Of a DNA stretch of 64,000 nt, positions 30,001 through 45,000 are shown one piece after another (position 1 is the stretch's first letter; every line of letters starts with the position of its first letter). The position numbers were made by a program, and so were the translations under genes. A model generated the notes under the pieces. The model worked only from the letters and a program-made list of their open reading frames with translations. It was not told the DNA's origin and searched no databases. The stretch covers positions 1,054,001-1,118,000 of the forward strand of contig OZ237735.1 of assembly GCA_965178125.1 (NCBI GenBank), written 5' to 3'. The stretch is from Bilabrum cf. latius. Taxonomy: Eukaryota; Bigyra: Bicosoecida; Bigyra; Bicosoecida.

Positions 30001-33000
30001 ACCGCCGCGCCCGATCCCACAGTCACCACGCCAGACACCGCGTTCGTCGATGCGCCCGACGCCACGCTCACCGCGCCCGATGACGCGGATGCCGCATCGC
30101 CAGACCGCACAGTCACCGCGCCCGTCACATCCTTGTCAGACACGCCCGACAGCACGCTCACGCCGCCAGATGCAGCCGACACCGCCGCGCCCGATCCCAC
30201 AGTCACCACGCCAGACACCGCGTTCGTCGACGCGCCCGACGCCACGCTCACCGCGCCCGATGACGCGGATGCCGCATCGCCAGACCGCACAGTCACCGTG
30301 CCCGTCACATCCTTGTCAGACACGCCCGACAGCACGCTCACGCCGCCAGATGCAGCCGACACCGCCGCGCCCGAGCCCACAGTCACCACGCCAGACACCG
30401 CGTTCGTCGACGCGCCCGACGCCACGCTCACCGCGCCCGATGACGCTGATGCCGCATCGCCAGACCGCACAGTCACCGTGCCCGTCACATCCACGTCGGA
30501 CGTGCCAGAGCCCACAGTCACCGCGCCCGACGAGTCAAGCGACGAAGACCCAGACAGCACGCTCACGCCGCCAGATGCAGCCGACACCGCCGCGCCCGAG
30601 CCCACAGTCACCACGCCAGACACCGCGTTCGTCGACGCGCCCGACGCCACGCTCACCGCGCCCGATGACGCTGATGCCGCATCGCCAGACCGCACAGTCA
30701 CCGCGCCCGTCACATCCACGTCGGACGTGCCAGAGCCCACAGTCACCGCGCCCGACGAGTCAAGCGACGAAGACCCAGACAGCACGCTCACGCCGCCAGA
30801 TGCAGCCGACACCGCCGCGCCCGATCCCACAGTCACCACGCCAGACACCGCGTTCGTCGATGCGCCCGACGCCACGCTCACCGCGCCCGATGACGCTGAT
30901 GCCGCATCGCCAGACCGCACAGTCACCGCGCCCGTCACATCCTTGTCAGACACGCCCGACAGCACGCTCACGCCGCCAGATGCAGCCGACACCGCCGCGC
31001 CCGAGCCCACAGTCACCACGCCAGACACCGCGTTCGTCGATGCGCCCGACGCCACGCTCACCGCGCCCGATGACGCTGATGCCGCATCGCCAGACCGCAC
31101 AGTCACCGCGCCCGTCACATCCTTGTCAGACACGCCCGACAGCACGCTCACGCCGCCAGATGCAGCCGACACCGCCGCGCCCGATCCCACAGTCACCACG
31201 CCAGACACCGCGTTCGTCGATGCGCCCGACGCCACGCTCACCGCGCCCGATGACGCGGATGCCGCATCGCCAGACCGCACAGTCACCGCGCCCGTCACAT
31301 CCTTGTCAGACACGCCCGACAGCACGCTCACGCCGCCAGATGCAGCCGACACCGCCGCGCCCGAGCCCACAGTCACCACGCCAGACACCGCGTTCGTCGA
31401 TGCGCCCGACGCCACGCTCACCGCGCCCGATGACGCGGATGCCGCATCGCCAGACCGCACAGTCACCGCGCCCGTCACATCCACGTCGGACGTGCCAGAG
31501 CCCACAGTCACCGCGCCCGACGAGTCAAGCGACGAAGACCCAGACAGCACGCTCACGCCGCCAGATGCAGCCGATACCGCCGCGCCCGAGCCCACAGTCA
31601 CCACGCCAGACACCGCGTTCGTCGATGCGCCCGACGCCACGCTCACCGCGCCCGATGACGCGGATGCCGCATCGCCAGACCGCACAGTCACCGCGCCCGT
31701 CACATCCACGTCGGACGTGCCAGAGCCCACAGTCACCGCGCCCGACGAGTCAAGCGACGAAGACCCAGACAGCACGCTCACGCCGCCAGATGCAGCCGAC
31801 ACCGCCGCGCCCGATCCCACAGTCACCACGCCAGACACCGCGTTCGTCGATGCGCCCGACGCCACGCTCACCGCGCCCGATGACGCTGATGCCGCATCGC
31901 CAGACCGCACAGTCACCGCGCCCGTCACATCCTTGTCAGACACGCCCGACAGCACGCTCACGCCGCCAGATGCAGCCGACACCGCCGCGCCCGAGCCCAC
32001 AGTCACCACGCCAGACACCGCGTTCGTCGACGCGCCCGACGCCACGCTCACCGCGCCCGATGACGCTGATGCCGCATCGCCAGACCGCACAGTCACCGCG
32101 CCCGTCACATCCACGTCGGACGTGCCAGAGCCCACAGTCACCACGCCCGACGAGTCAAGCGACGAAGACCCAGACAGCACGCTCACGCCGCCAGATGCAG
32201 CCGACACCGCCGCGCCCGAGCCCACAGTCACCACGCCAGACACCGCGTTCGTCGATGCGCCCGACGCCACGCTCACCGCGCCCGATGACGCGGATGCCGC
32301 ATCGCCAGACCGCACAGTCACCGCGCCCGTCACATCCACGTCGGACGTGCCAGAGCCCACAGTCACCGCGCCCGACGAGTCCAGCGACGAAGACCCAGAC
32401 AGCACGCTCACGCCGCCAGATGCAGCTGACACCGCCGCGCCCGATCCCACAGTTACCACGCCAGACACCGCGTTCGTCGATGCGCCCGACGCCACGCTCA
32501 CCGCGCCCGATGACGCTGATGCCGCATCGCCAGACCGCACAGTCACCGCGCCCGTCACATCCACGTCGGACGTGCCAGAGCCCATAGTCACCGCGCCCGA
32601 CGAGTCAAGCGACGAAGACCCAGACAGCACGCTCACGCCGCCAGATGCAGCCGACACCGCCGCGCCCGATCCCACAGTCACCACGCCAGACACCGCGTTC
32701 GTCGATGCGCCCGACGCCACGCTCACCGCGCCCGATGACGCGGATGCCGCATCGCCAGACCGCACAGTCACCGCGCCCGTCACATCCACGTCGGACGTGC
32801 CAGAGCCCACAGTCACCACGCCCGACGAGTCCAGCGACGAAGACCCAGACAGCACGCTCACGCCGCCAGATGCAGCCGACACCGCCGCGCCCGAGCCCAC
32901 AGTCACCACGCCAGACACCGCGTTCGTCGATGCGCCCGACGCCACGCTCACCGCGCCCGATGACGCTGATGCCGCATCGCCAGACCGCACAGTCACCGCG

Positions 33001-36000
33001 CCCGTCACATCCTTGTCAGACACGCCCGACAGCACGCTCACGCCGCCAGATGCAGCCGACACCGCCGCGCCCGATCCCACAGTCACCACGCCAGACACTG
33101 CGTTCGTCGACGCGCCCGACGCCACGCTCACCGCGCCCGATGACGCGGATGCCGCATCGCCAGACCGCACAGTCACCGTGCCCGTCACATCCTTGTCAGA
33201 CACGCCCGACAGCACGCTCACGCCGCCAGATGCAGCCGACACCGCCGCGCCCGAGCCCACAGTCACCACGCCAGACACCGCGTTCGTCGACGCGCCCGAC
33301 GCCACGCTCACCGCGCCCGATGACGCGGATGCCGCATCGCCAGACCGCACAGTCACCGCGCCCGTCACATCCTTGTCAGACACGCCCGACAGCACGCTCA
33401 CGCCGCCAGATGCAGCCGACACCGCCGCGCCCGACCCCACAGTCACCACGCCAGACACCGCGTTCGTCGACGCGCCCGACGCCACGCTCACCGCGCCCGA
33501 TGACGCTGATGCCGCATCGCCAGACCGCACAGTCACCGCGCCCGTCACATCCTTGTCAGACACGCCCGACAGCACGCTCACGCCGCCAGATGCAGCCGAC
33601 ACCGCCGCGCCCGATCCCACAGTCACCACGCCAGACACCGCGTTCGTCGACGCGCCCGACGCCACGCTCACCGCGCCCGATGACGCTGATGCCGCATCGC
33701 CAGACCGCACAGTCACCGCGCCCGTCACATCCACGTCGGACGTGCCAGAGCCCACAGTCACCGCGCCCGACGAGTCAAGCGACGAAGACCCAGACAGCAC
33801 GCTCACGCCGCCAGATGCAGCCGACACCGCCGCGCCCGATCCCACAGTCACCACGCCAGACACCGCGTTCGTCGATGCGCCCGACGCCACGCTCACCGCG
33901 CCCGATGACGCGGATGCCGCATCGCCAGACCGCACAGTCACCGCGCCCGTCACATCCTTGTCAGACACGCCCGACAGCACGCTCACGCCGCCAGATGCAG
34001 CCGACACCGCCGCGCCCGATCCCACAGTCACCACGCCAGACACCGCGTTCGTCGATGCGCCCGACGCCACGCTCACCGCGCCCGATGACGCGGATGCCGC
34101 ATCGCCAGACCGCACAGTCACCGCGCCCGTCACATCCACGTCGGACGTGCCAGAGCCCACAGTCACCGCGCCCGACGAGTCAAGCGACGAAGACCCAGAC
34201 AGCACGCTCACGCCGCCAGATGCAGCCGACACCGCCGCGCCCGAGCCCACAGTCACCACGCCAGACACCGCGTTCGTCGATGCGCCCGACGCCACGCTCA
34301 CCGCGCCCGATGACGCGGATGCCGCATCGCCAGACCGCACAGTCACCGCGCCCGTCACATCCACGTCGGACGTGCCAGAGCCCACAGTCACCGCGCCCGA
34401 CGAGTCAAGCGACGAAGACCCAGACAGCACGCTCACGCCGCCAGATGCAGCCGACACCGCCGCGCCCGAGCCCACAGTCACCACGCCAGACACCGCGTTC
34501 GTCGATGCGCCCGACGCCACGCTCACCGCGCCCGATGACGCTGATGCCGCATCGCCAGACCGCACAGTCACCGCGCCCGTCACATCCTTGTCAGACACGC
34601 CCGACAGCACGCTCACGCCGCCAGATGCAGCCGACACCGCCGCGCCCGATCCCACAGTCACCACGCCAGACACCGCGTTCGTCGATGCGCCCGACGCCAC
34701 GCTCACCGCGCCCGATGACGCTGATGCCGCATCGCCAGACCGCACAGTCACCGCGCCCGTCACATCCACGTCGGACGTGCCAGAGCCCACAGTCACCGCG
34801 CCCGACGAGTCAAGCGACGAAGACCCAGACAGCACGCTCACGCCGCCAGATGCAGCCGACACCGCCGCGCCCGAGCCCACAGTCACCACGCCAGACACCG
34901 CGTTCGTCGATGCGCCCGACGCCACGCTCACCGCGCCCGATGACGCTGATGCCGCATCGCCAGACCGCACAGTCACCGTGCCCGTCACATCCACGTCGGA
35001 CGTGCCAGAGCCCACAGTCACCGCGCCCGACGAGTCAAGCGACGAAGACCCAGACAGCACGCTCACGCCGCCAGATGCAGCCGACACCGCCGCGCCCGAG
35101 CCCACAGTCACCACGCCAGACACCGCGTTCGTCGATGCGCCCGACGCCACGCTCACCGCGCCCGATGACGCTGATGCCGCATCGCCAGACCGCACAGTCA
35201 CCGCGCCCGTCACATCCACGTCGGACGTGCCAGAGCCCACAGTCACCGCGCCCGACGAGTCAAGCGACGAAGACCCAGACAGCACGCTCACGCCGCCAGA
35301 TGCAGCCGACACCGCCGCGCCCGATCCCACAGTCACCACGCCAGACACCGCGTTCGTCGATGCGCCCGACGCCACGCTCACCGCGCCCGATGACGCTGAT
35401 GCCGCATCGCCAGACCGCACAGTCACCGCGCCCGTCACATCCACGTCGGACGTGCCAGAGCCCACAGTCACCGCGCCCGACGAGTCAAGCGACGAAGACC
35501 CAGACAGCACGCTCACGCCGCCAGATGCAGCCGACACCGCCGCGCCCGAGCCCACAGTCACCACGCCAGACACCGCGTTCGTCGATGCGCCCGACGCCAC
35601 GCTCACCGCGCCCGATGACGCGGATGCCGCATCGCCAGACCGCACAGTCACCGCGCCCGTCACATCCACGTCGGACGTGCCAGAGCCCACAGTCACCGCG
35701 CCCGACGAGTCAAGCGACGAAGACCCAGACAGCACGCTCACGCCGCCAGATGCAGCCGACACCGCCGCGCCCGAGCCCACAGTCACCACGCCAGACACCG
35801 CGTTCGTCGATGCGCCCGACGCCACGCTCACCGCGCCCGATGACGCTGATGCCGCATCGCCAGACCGCACAGTCACCGCGCCCGTCACATCCACGTCGGA
35901 CGTGCCAGAGCCCACAGTCACCGCGCCCGACGAGTCAAGCGACGAAGACCCAGACAGCACGCTCACGCCGCCAGATGCAGCCGACACCGCCGCGCCCGAG

Positions 36001-39000
36001 CCCACAGTCACCACGCCAGACACCGCGTTCGTCGATGCGCCCGACGCCACGCTCACCGCGCCCGATGACGCGGATGCCGCATCGCCAGATCGCACAGTCA
36101 CCGCGCCCGTCACATCCACGTCGGACACGCCCGACAGCACGCTCACGCCGCCAGATGCAGCCGACACCGCCGCGCCCGAGCCCACAGTCACCACGCCAGA
36201 CACCGCGTTCGTCGATGCGCCCGACGCCACGCTCACCGCGCCCGATGACGCTGATGCCGCATCGCCAGACCGCACAGTCACCGCGCCCGTCACATCCACG
36301 TCGGACGTGCCAGAGCCCACAGTCACTGCGCCCGACGAGTCAAGCGACGAAGACCCAGACAGCACGCTCACGCCGCCAGATGCAGCCGACACCGCCGCGC
36401 CCGAGCCCACAGTCACCACGCCAGACACCGCGTTCGTCGATGCGCCCGACGCCACGCTCACCGCGCCCGATGACGCTGATGCCGCATCGCCAGACCGCAC
36501 AGTCACCGCGCCCGTCACATCCACGTCGGACGTGCCAGAGCCCACAGTCACCGCGCCCGACGAGTCAAGCGACGAAGACCCAGACAGCACGCTCACGCCG
36601 CCAGATGCAGCCGACACCGCCGCGCCCGAGCCCACAGTCACCACGCCAGACACCGCGTTCGTCGATGCGCCCGACGCCACGCTCACCGCGCCCGATGACG
36701 CGGATGCCGCATCGCCAGACCGCACAGTCACCGCGCCCGTCACATCCTTGTCAGACACGCCCGACAGCACGCTCACGCCGCCAGATGCAGCCGACACCGC
36801 CGCGCCCGAGCCCACAGTCACCACGCCAGACACCGCGTTCGTCGATGCGCCCGACGCCACGCTCACCGCGCCCGATGACGCTGATGCCGCATCGCCAGAC
36901 CGCACAGTCACTGCGCCCGTCACATCCACGTCGGACGTGCCAGAGCCCACAGTCACCGCGCCCGACGAGTCAAGCGACGAAGACCCAGACAGCACGCTCA
37001 CGCCGCCAGATGCAGCCGACACCGCCGCGCCCGATCCCACAGTCACCACGCCAGACACCGCGTTCGTCGATGCGCCCGACGCCACGCTCACCGCGCCCGA
37101 TGACGCTGATGCCGCATCGCCAGACCGCACAGTCACCGCGCCCGTCACATCCACGTCGGACGTGCCAGAGCCCACAGTCACCGCGCCCGACGAGTCAAGC
37201 GACGAAGACCCAGACAGCACGCTCACGCCGCCAGATGCAGCCGACACCGCCGCGCCCGAGCCCACAGTCACCACGCCAGACACCGCGTTCGTCGATGCGC
37301 CCGACGCCACGCTCACCGCGCCCGATGACGCTGATGCCGCATCGCCAGACCGCACAGTCACCGCGCCCGTCACATCCTTGTCAGACACGCCCGACAGCAC
37401 GCTCACGCCGCCAGATGCAGCTGACACCGCCGCGCCCGATCCCACAGTCACCACGCCAGACACCGCGTTCGTCGATGCGCCCGACGCCACGCTCACCGCG
37501 CCCGATGACGCTGATGCCGCATCGCCAGACCGCACAGTCACCGCGCCCGTCACATCCACGTCGGACGTGCCAGAGCCCACAGTCACCGCGCCCGACGAGT
37601 CAAGCGACGAAGACCCAGACAGCACGCTCACGCCGCCAGATGCAGCCGACACCGCCGCGCCCGAGCCCACAGTCACCACGCCAGACACCGCGTTCGTCGA
37701 TGCGCCCGACGCCACGCTCACCGCGCCCGATGACGCTGATGCCGCATCGCCAGACCGCACAGTCACCGCGCCCGTCACATCCTTGTCAGACACGCCCGAC
37801 AGCACGCTCACGCCGCCAGATGCAGCTGACACCGCCGCGCCCGAGCCCACAGTCACCACGCCAGACACCGCGTTCGTCGATGCGCCCGACGCCACGCTCA
37901 CCGCGCCCGATGACGCGGATGCCGCATCGCCAGACCGCACAGTCACCGCGCCCGTCACATCCACGTCGGACGTGCCAGAGCCCACAGTCACCGCGCCCGA
38001 CGAGTCAAGCGACGAAGACCCAGACAGCACGCTCACGCCGCCAGATGCAGCCGACACCGCCGCGCCCGAGCCCACAGTCACCACGCCAGACACCGCGTTC
38101 GTCGATGCGCCCGACGCCACGCTCACCGCGCCCGATGACGCGGATGCCGCATCGCCAGACCGCACAGTCACCGCGCCCGTCACATCCACGTCGGACGCGC
38201 CAGAGCCCACAGTCACCGCGCCCGACGAGTCAAGCGACGAAGACCCAGACAGCACGCTCACGCCGCCAGATGCAGCCGACACCGCCGCGCCCGATCCCAC
38301 AGTCACCACGCCAGACACCGCGTTCGTCGATGCGCCCGACGCCACGCTCACCGCGCCCGATGACGCGGATGCCGCATCGCCAGACCGCACAGTCACCGTG
38401 CCCGTCACATCCTTGTCAGACACGCCCGACAGCACGCTCACGCCGCCAGATGCAGCCGACACCGCCGCGCCCGATCCCACAGTCACCACGCCAGACACCG
38501 CGTTCGTCGATGCGCCCGACGCCACGCTCACCGCGCCCGATGACGCTGATGCCGCATCGCCAGACCGCACAGTCACCGCGCCCGTCACATCCACGTCGGA
38601 CGTGCCAGAGCCCACAGTCACCGCGCCCGACGAGTCAAGCGACGAAGACCCAGACAGCACGCTCACGCCGCCAGATGCAGCCGACACCGCCGCGCCCGAG
38701 CCCACAGTCACCACGCCAGACACCGCGTTCGTCGATGCGCCCGACGCCACGCTCACTGCGCCCGATGACGCGGATGCCGCATCGCCAGACCGCATAGTCA
38801 CCGCGCCCGTCACATCCACGTCGGACGTGCCAGAGCCCACAGTCACCGCGCCCGACGAGTCAAGCGACGAAGACCCAGACAGCACGCTCACGCCGCCAGA
38901 TGCAGCCGACACCGCCGCGCCCGAGCCCACAGTCACCATGCCAGACACCGCGTTCGTCGATGCGCCCGACGCCACGCTCACCGCGCCCGATGACGCGGAT

Positions 39001-42000
39001 GCCGCATCGCCAGACCGCACAGTCACCGCGCCCGTCACATCCACGTCGGACGTGCCAGAGCCCACAGTCACCGCGCCCGACGAGTCAAGCGACGAAGACC
39101 CAGACAGCACGCTCACGCCGCCAGATGCAGCCGACACCGTCGCGCCCGAGCCCACAGTCACCACGCCAGACACCGCGTTCGTCGATGCGCCCGACGCCAC
39201 GCTCACCGCGCCCGATGACGCTGATGCCGCATCGCCAGACCGCACAGTCACCGCGCCCGTCACATCCACGTCGGACGTGCCAGAGCCCACAGTCACCGCG
39301 CCCGACGAGTCAAGCGACGAAGACCCAGACAGCACGCTCACGCCGCCAGATGCAGCCGACACCGCCGCGCCCGATCCCACAGTCACCACGCCAGACACCG
39401 CGTTCGTCGATGCGCCCGACGCCACACTCACCGCGCCCGATGACGCGGATGCCGCATCGCCAGACCGCACAGTCACCGCGCCCGTCACATCCACGTCGGA
39501 CGTGCCAGAGCCCACAGTCACCGCGCCCGACGAGTCAAGCGACGAAGACCCAGACAGCACGCTCACGCCGCCAGATGCAGCCGACACCGCCGCGCCCGAG
39601 CCCACAGTCACCACGCCAGACACCGCGTTCGTCGACGCGCCCGACGCCACGCTCACCGCGCCCGATGACGCTGATGCCGCATCGCCAGACCGCACAGTCA
39701 CCGCGCCCGTCACATCCACGTCGGACGTGCCAGAGCCCACAGTCACCGCGCCCGACGAGTCAAGCGACGAAGACCCAGACAGCACGCTCACGCCGCCAGA
39801 TGCAGCCGACACCGCCGCGCCCGATCCCACAGTCACCACGCCAGACACCGCGTTCGTCGACGCGCCCGACGCCACGCTCACCGCGCCCGATGACGCTGAT
39901 GCCGCATCGCCAGACCGCACAGTCACCGCGCCCGTCACATCCTTGTCAGACACGCCCGACAGCACGCTCACGCCGCCAGATGCAGCCGACACCGCCGCGC
40001 CCGAGCCCACAGTCACCACGCCAGACACCGCGTTCGTCGATGCGCCCGACGCCACGCTCACCGCGCCCGATGACGCTGATGCCGCATCGCCAGACCGCAC
40101 AGTCACCGTGCCCGTCACATCCACGTCGGACGTGCCAGAGCCCACAGTCACCGCGCCCGACGAGTCAAGCGACGAAGACCCAGACAGCACGCTCACGCCG
40201 CCAGATGCAGCCGACACCGCAGCGCCCGAGCCCACAGTCACCACGCCAGACACCGCGTTCGTCGATGCGCCCGACGCCACGCTCACCGCGCCCGATGACG
40301 CTGATGCCGCATCGCCAGACCGCACAGTCACCGCGCCCGTCACATCCTTGTCAGACACGCCCGACAGCACGCTCACGCCGCCAGATGCAGCTGACACCGC
40401 CGCGCCCGAGCCCACAGTCACCACGCCAGACACCGCGTTCGTCGATGCGCCCGACGCCACGCTCACCGCGCCCGATGACGCGGATGCCGCATCGCCAGAC
40501 CGCACAGTCACCGCGCCCGTCACATCCACATCGGACGTGCCAGAGCCCACAGTCACCGCGCCCGACGAGTCAAGCGACGAAGACCCAGACAGCACGCTCA
40601 CGCCGCCAGATGCAGCCGACACCGCCGCGCCCGAGCCCACAGTCACCACGCCAGACACCGCGTTCGTCGATGCGCCCGACGCCACGCTCACCGCGCCCGA
40701 TGACGCTGATGCCGCATCGCCAGACCGCACAGTCACCGCGCCCGTCACATCCACGTCGGACGTGCCAGAGCCCACAGTCACCGCGCCCGACGAGTCAAGC
40801 GACGAAGACCCAGACAGCACGCTCACGCCGCCAGATGCAGCCGACACCGCCGCGCCCGATCCCACAGTCACCACGCCAGACACCGCGTTCGTCGATGCGC
40901 CCGACGCCACGCTCACCGCGCCCGATGACGCTGATGCCGCATCGCCAGACCGCACAGTCACCGCGCCCGTCACATCCACGTCGGACGTGCCAGAGCCCAC
41001 AGTCACCGCGCCCGACGAGTCAAGCGACGAAGACCCAGACAGCACGCTCACGCCGCCGGATGCAGCCGACACCGCCGCGCCCGAGCCCACAGTCACCACG
41101 CCAGACACCGCGTTCGTCGATGCGCCCGACGCCACGCTCACCGCGCCCGATGACGCTGATGCCGCATCGCCAGACCGCACAGTCACCGCGCCCGTCACAT
41201 CCACGTCGGACGTGCCAGAGCCCACAGTCACCGCGCCCGACGAGTCAAGCGACGAAGACCCAGACAGCACGCTCACGCCGCCAGATGCAGCCGACACCGC
41301 CGCGCCCGATCCCACAGTCACCACGCCAGACACCGCGTTCGTCGATGCGCCCGACGCCACGCTCACCGCGCCCGATGACGCGGATGCCGCATCGCCAGAC
41401 CGCACAGTCACCGCGCCCGTCACATCCACGTCGGACGTGCCAGAGCCCACAGTCACCGCGCCCGACGAGTCAAGCGACGAAGACCCAGACAGCACGCTCA
41501 CGCCGCCAGATGCAGCCGACACCGCCGCGCCCGATCCCACAGTCACCACGCCAGACACCGCGTTCGTCGATGCGCCCGACGCCACGCTCACCGCGCCCGA
41601 TGACGCGGATGCCGCATCGCCAGACCGCACAGTCACCGCGCCCGTCACATCCACGTCGGACGTGCCAGAGCCCACAGTCACCGCGCCCGACGAGTCAAGC
41701 GACGAAGACCCAGACAGCACGCTCACGCCGCCAGATGCAGCCGACACCGCCGCGCCCGATCCCACAGTCACCACGCCAGACACCGCGTTCGTCGATGCGC
41801 CCGACGCCACGCTCACCGCGCCCGATGACGCGGATGCCGCATCGCCAGACCGCACAGTCACCGCGCCCGTCACATCCACGTCGGACGTGCCAGAGCCCAC
41901 AGTCACCGCGCCCGACGAGTCAAGCGACGAAGACCCAGACAGCACGCTCACGCCGCCAGATGCAGCCGACACCGCCGCGCCCGAGCCCACAGTCACCACG

Positions 42001-45000
42001 CCAGACACCGCGTTCGTCGATGCGCCCGACGCCACGCTCACCGCGCCCGATGACGCTGATGCCGCATCGCCAGACCGCACAGTCACCGCGCCCGTCACAT
42101 CCTTGTCAGACACGCCCGACAGCACGCTCATGCCGCCAGATGCAGCCGACACCGCCGCGCCCGAGCCCACAGTCACCACGCCAGACACCGCGTTCGTCGA
42201 TGCGCCCGACGCCACGCTCACCGCGCCCGATGACGCTGATGCCGCATCGCCAGACCGCACAGTCACCGCGCCCGTCACATCCACGTCGGACGTGCCAGAG
42301 CCCACAGTCACCGCGCCCGACGAGTCAAGCGACGAAGACCCAGACAGCACGCTCACGCCGCCAGATGCAGCCGACACCGCCGCGCCCGAGCCCACAGTCA
42401 CCACGCCAGACACCGCGTTCGTCGATGCGCCCGACGCCACGCTCACCGCGCCCGATGACGCGGATGCCGCATCGCCAGACCGCACAGTCACCGCGCCCGT
42501 CACATCCACGTCGGACGTGCCAGAGCCCACAGTCACCACGCCCGACGAGTCAAGCGACGAAGACCCAGACAGCACGCTCACGCCGCCAGATGCAGCCGAC
42601 ACCGCCGCGCCCGATCCCACAGTCACCACGCCAGACACCGCGTTCGTCGACGCGCCCGACAGCACGCTCACCGCGCCCGATGACGCGGATGCCGCATCGC
42701 CAGACCGCAAAGTCACCGCGCCCGTCACATCCACGTCGGACGTGCCAGAGCCCACAGTCACCACGCCAGACGAGTCAAGCGACGAAGACCCAGACAGCAC
42801 GCTCACGCCGCCAGATGCAGCCGATACCGCCGCGCCCGAGCCCACAGTCACCACGCCAGACACCGCGTTCGTCGATGCACCCGACGCCACGCTCACCGCG
42901 CCCGATGACGCGGATGCCGCATCGCCAGACCGCACAGTCACCGCGCCCGTCACATCCTTGTCAGACATGCCCGACAGCACGCTCACGCCGCCAGATGCAG
43001 CCGACACCGCCGCGCCCGAGCCCACAGTCACCACGCCAGACACCGCGTTCGTCGATGCGCCCGACGCCACGCTCACCGCGCCCGATGACGCTGATGCCGC
43101 ATCGCCAGACCGCACAGTCACCGCGCCCGTCACATCCACGTCGGACGTGCCAGAGCCCACAGTCACCGCGCCCGACGAGTCAAGCGACGAAGACCCAGAC
43201 AGCACGCTCACGCCGCCAGATGCAGCCGACACCGCCGCGCCCGATCCCACAGTCACCACGCCAGACACCGCGTTCGTCGATGCGCCCGACGCCACGCTCA
43301 CCGCGCCCGATGACGCGGATGCCGCATCGCCAGACCGCACAGTCACCGCGCCCGTCACATCCACGTCGGACGTGCCAGAGCCCACAGTCACCGCGCCCGA
43401 CGAGTCAAGCGACGAAGACCCAGACAGCACGCTCACGCCGCCAGATGCAGCCGACACCGCCGCGCCCGATCCCACAGTCACCACGCCAGACACCGCGTTC
43501 GTCGATGCGCCCGACGCCACGCTCACCGCGCCCGATGACGCGGATGCCGCATCGCCAGACCGCACAGTCACCGCGCCCGTCACATCCACGTCGGACGTGC
43601 CAGAGCCCACAGTCACCGCGCCCGACGAGTCAAGCGACGAAGACCCAGACAGCACGCTCACGCCGCCAGATGCAGCCGACACCGCCGCGCCCGAGCCCAC
43701 AGTCACCACGCCAGACACCGCGTTCGTCGATGCGCCCGACGCCACGCTCACCGCGCCCGATGACGCTGATGCCGCATCGCCAGACCGCACAGTCACCGCG
43801 CCCGTCACATCCACGTCGGACGTGCCAGAGCCCACAGTCACCGCGCCCGACGAGTCAAGCGACGAAGACCCAGACAGCACGCTCACGCCGCCAGATGCAG
43901 CCGACACCGCCGCGCCCGAGCCCACAGTCACCACGCCAGACACCGCGTTCGTCGATGCGCCCGACGCCACGCTCACCGCGCCCGATGACGCGGATGCCGC
44001 ATCGCCAGACCGCACAGTCACCGTGCCCGTCACATCCTTGTCAGACACGCCCGACAGCACGCTCACGCCGCCAGATGCAGCCGACACCGCCGCGCCCGAT
44101 CCCACAGTCACCACGCCAGACACCGCGTTCGTCGATGCGCCCGACGCCACGCTCACCGCGCCCGATGACGCGGATGCCGCATCGCCAGACCGCACAGTCA
44201 CCGCGCCCGTCACATCCACGTCGGACGTGCCAGAGCCCACAGTCACCGCGCCCGACGAGTCAAGCGACGAAGACCCAGACAGCACGCTCACGCCGCCAGA
44301 TGCAGCCGACACCGCCGCGCCCGATCCCACAGTCACCACGCCAGACACCGCGTTCGTCGATGCGCCCGACGCCACGCTCACCGCGCCCGATGACGCTGAT
44401 GCCGCATCGCCAGACCGCACAGTCACCGCGCCCGTCACATCCTTGTCAGACACGCCCGACAGCACGCTCACGCCGCCAGATGCAGCCGACACCGCCGCGC
44501 CCGATCCCACAGTCACCACGCCAGACACCGCGTTCGTCGATGCGCCCGACGCCACGCTCACCGCGCCCGATGACGCGGATGCCGCATCGCCAGACCGCAC
44601 AGTCACCGCGCCCGTCACATCCACGTCGGACGTGCCAGAGCCCACAGTCACCGCGCCCGACGAGTCAAGCGACGAAGACCCAGACAGCACGCTCACGCCG
44701 CCAGATGCAGCCGACACCGCCGCGCCCGATCCCACAGTCACCACGCCAGACACCGCGTTCGTCGATGCGCCCGACGCCACGCTCACCGCGCCCGATGACG
44801 CTGATGCCGCATCGCCAGACCGCACAGTCACCGCGCCCGTCACATCCACGTCGGACGTGCCAGAGCCCACAGTCACCGCGCCCGACGAGTCAAGCGACGA
44901 AGACCCAGACAGCACGCTCACGCCGCCAGATGCAGCCGACACCGCCGCGCCCGAGCCCACAGTCACCACGCCAGACACCGCGTTCGTCGATGCGCCCGAC

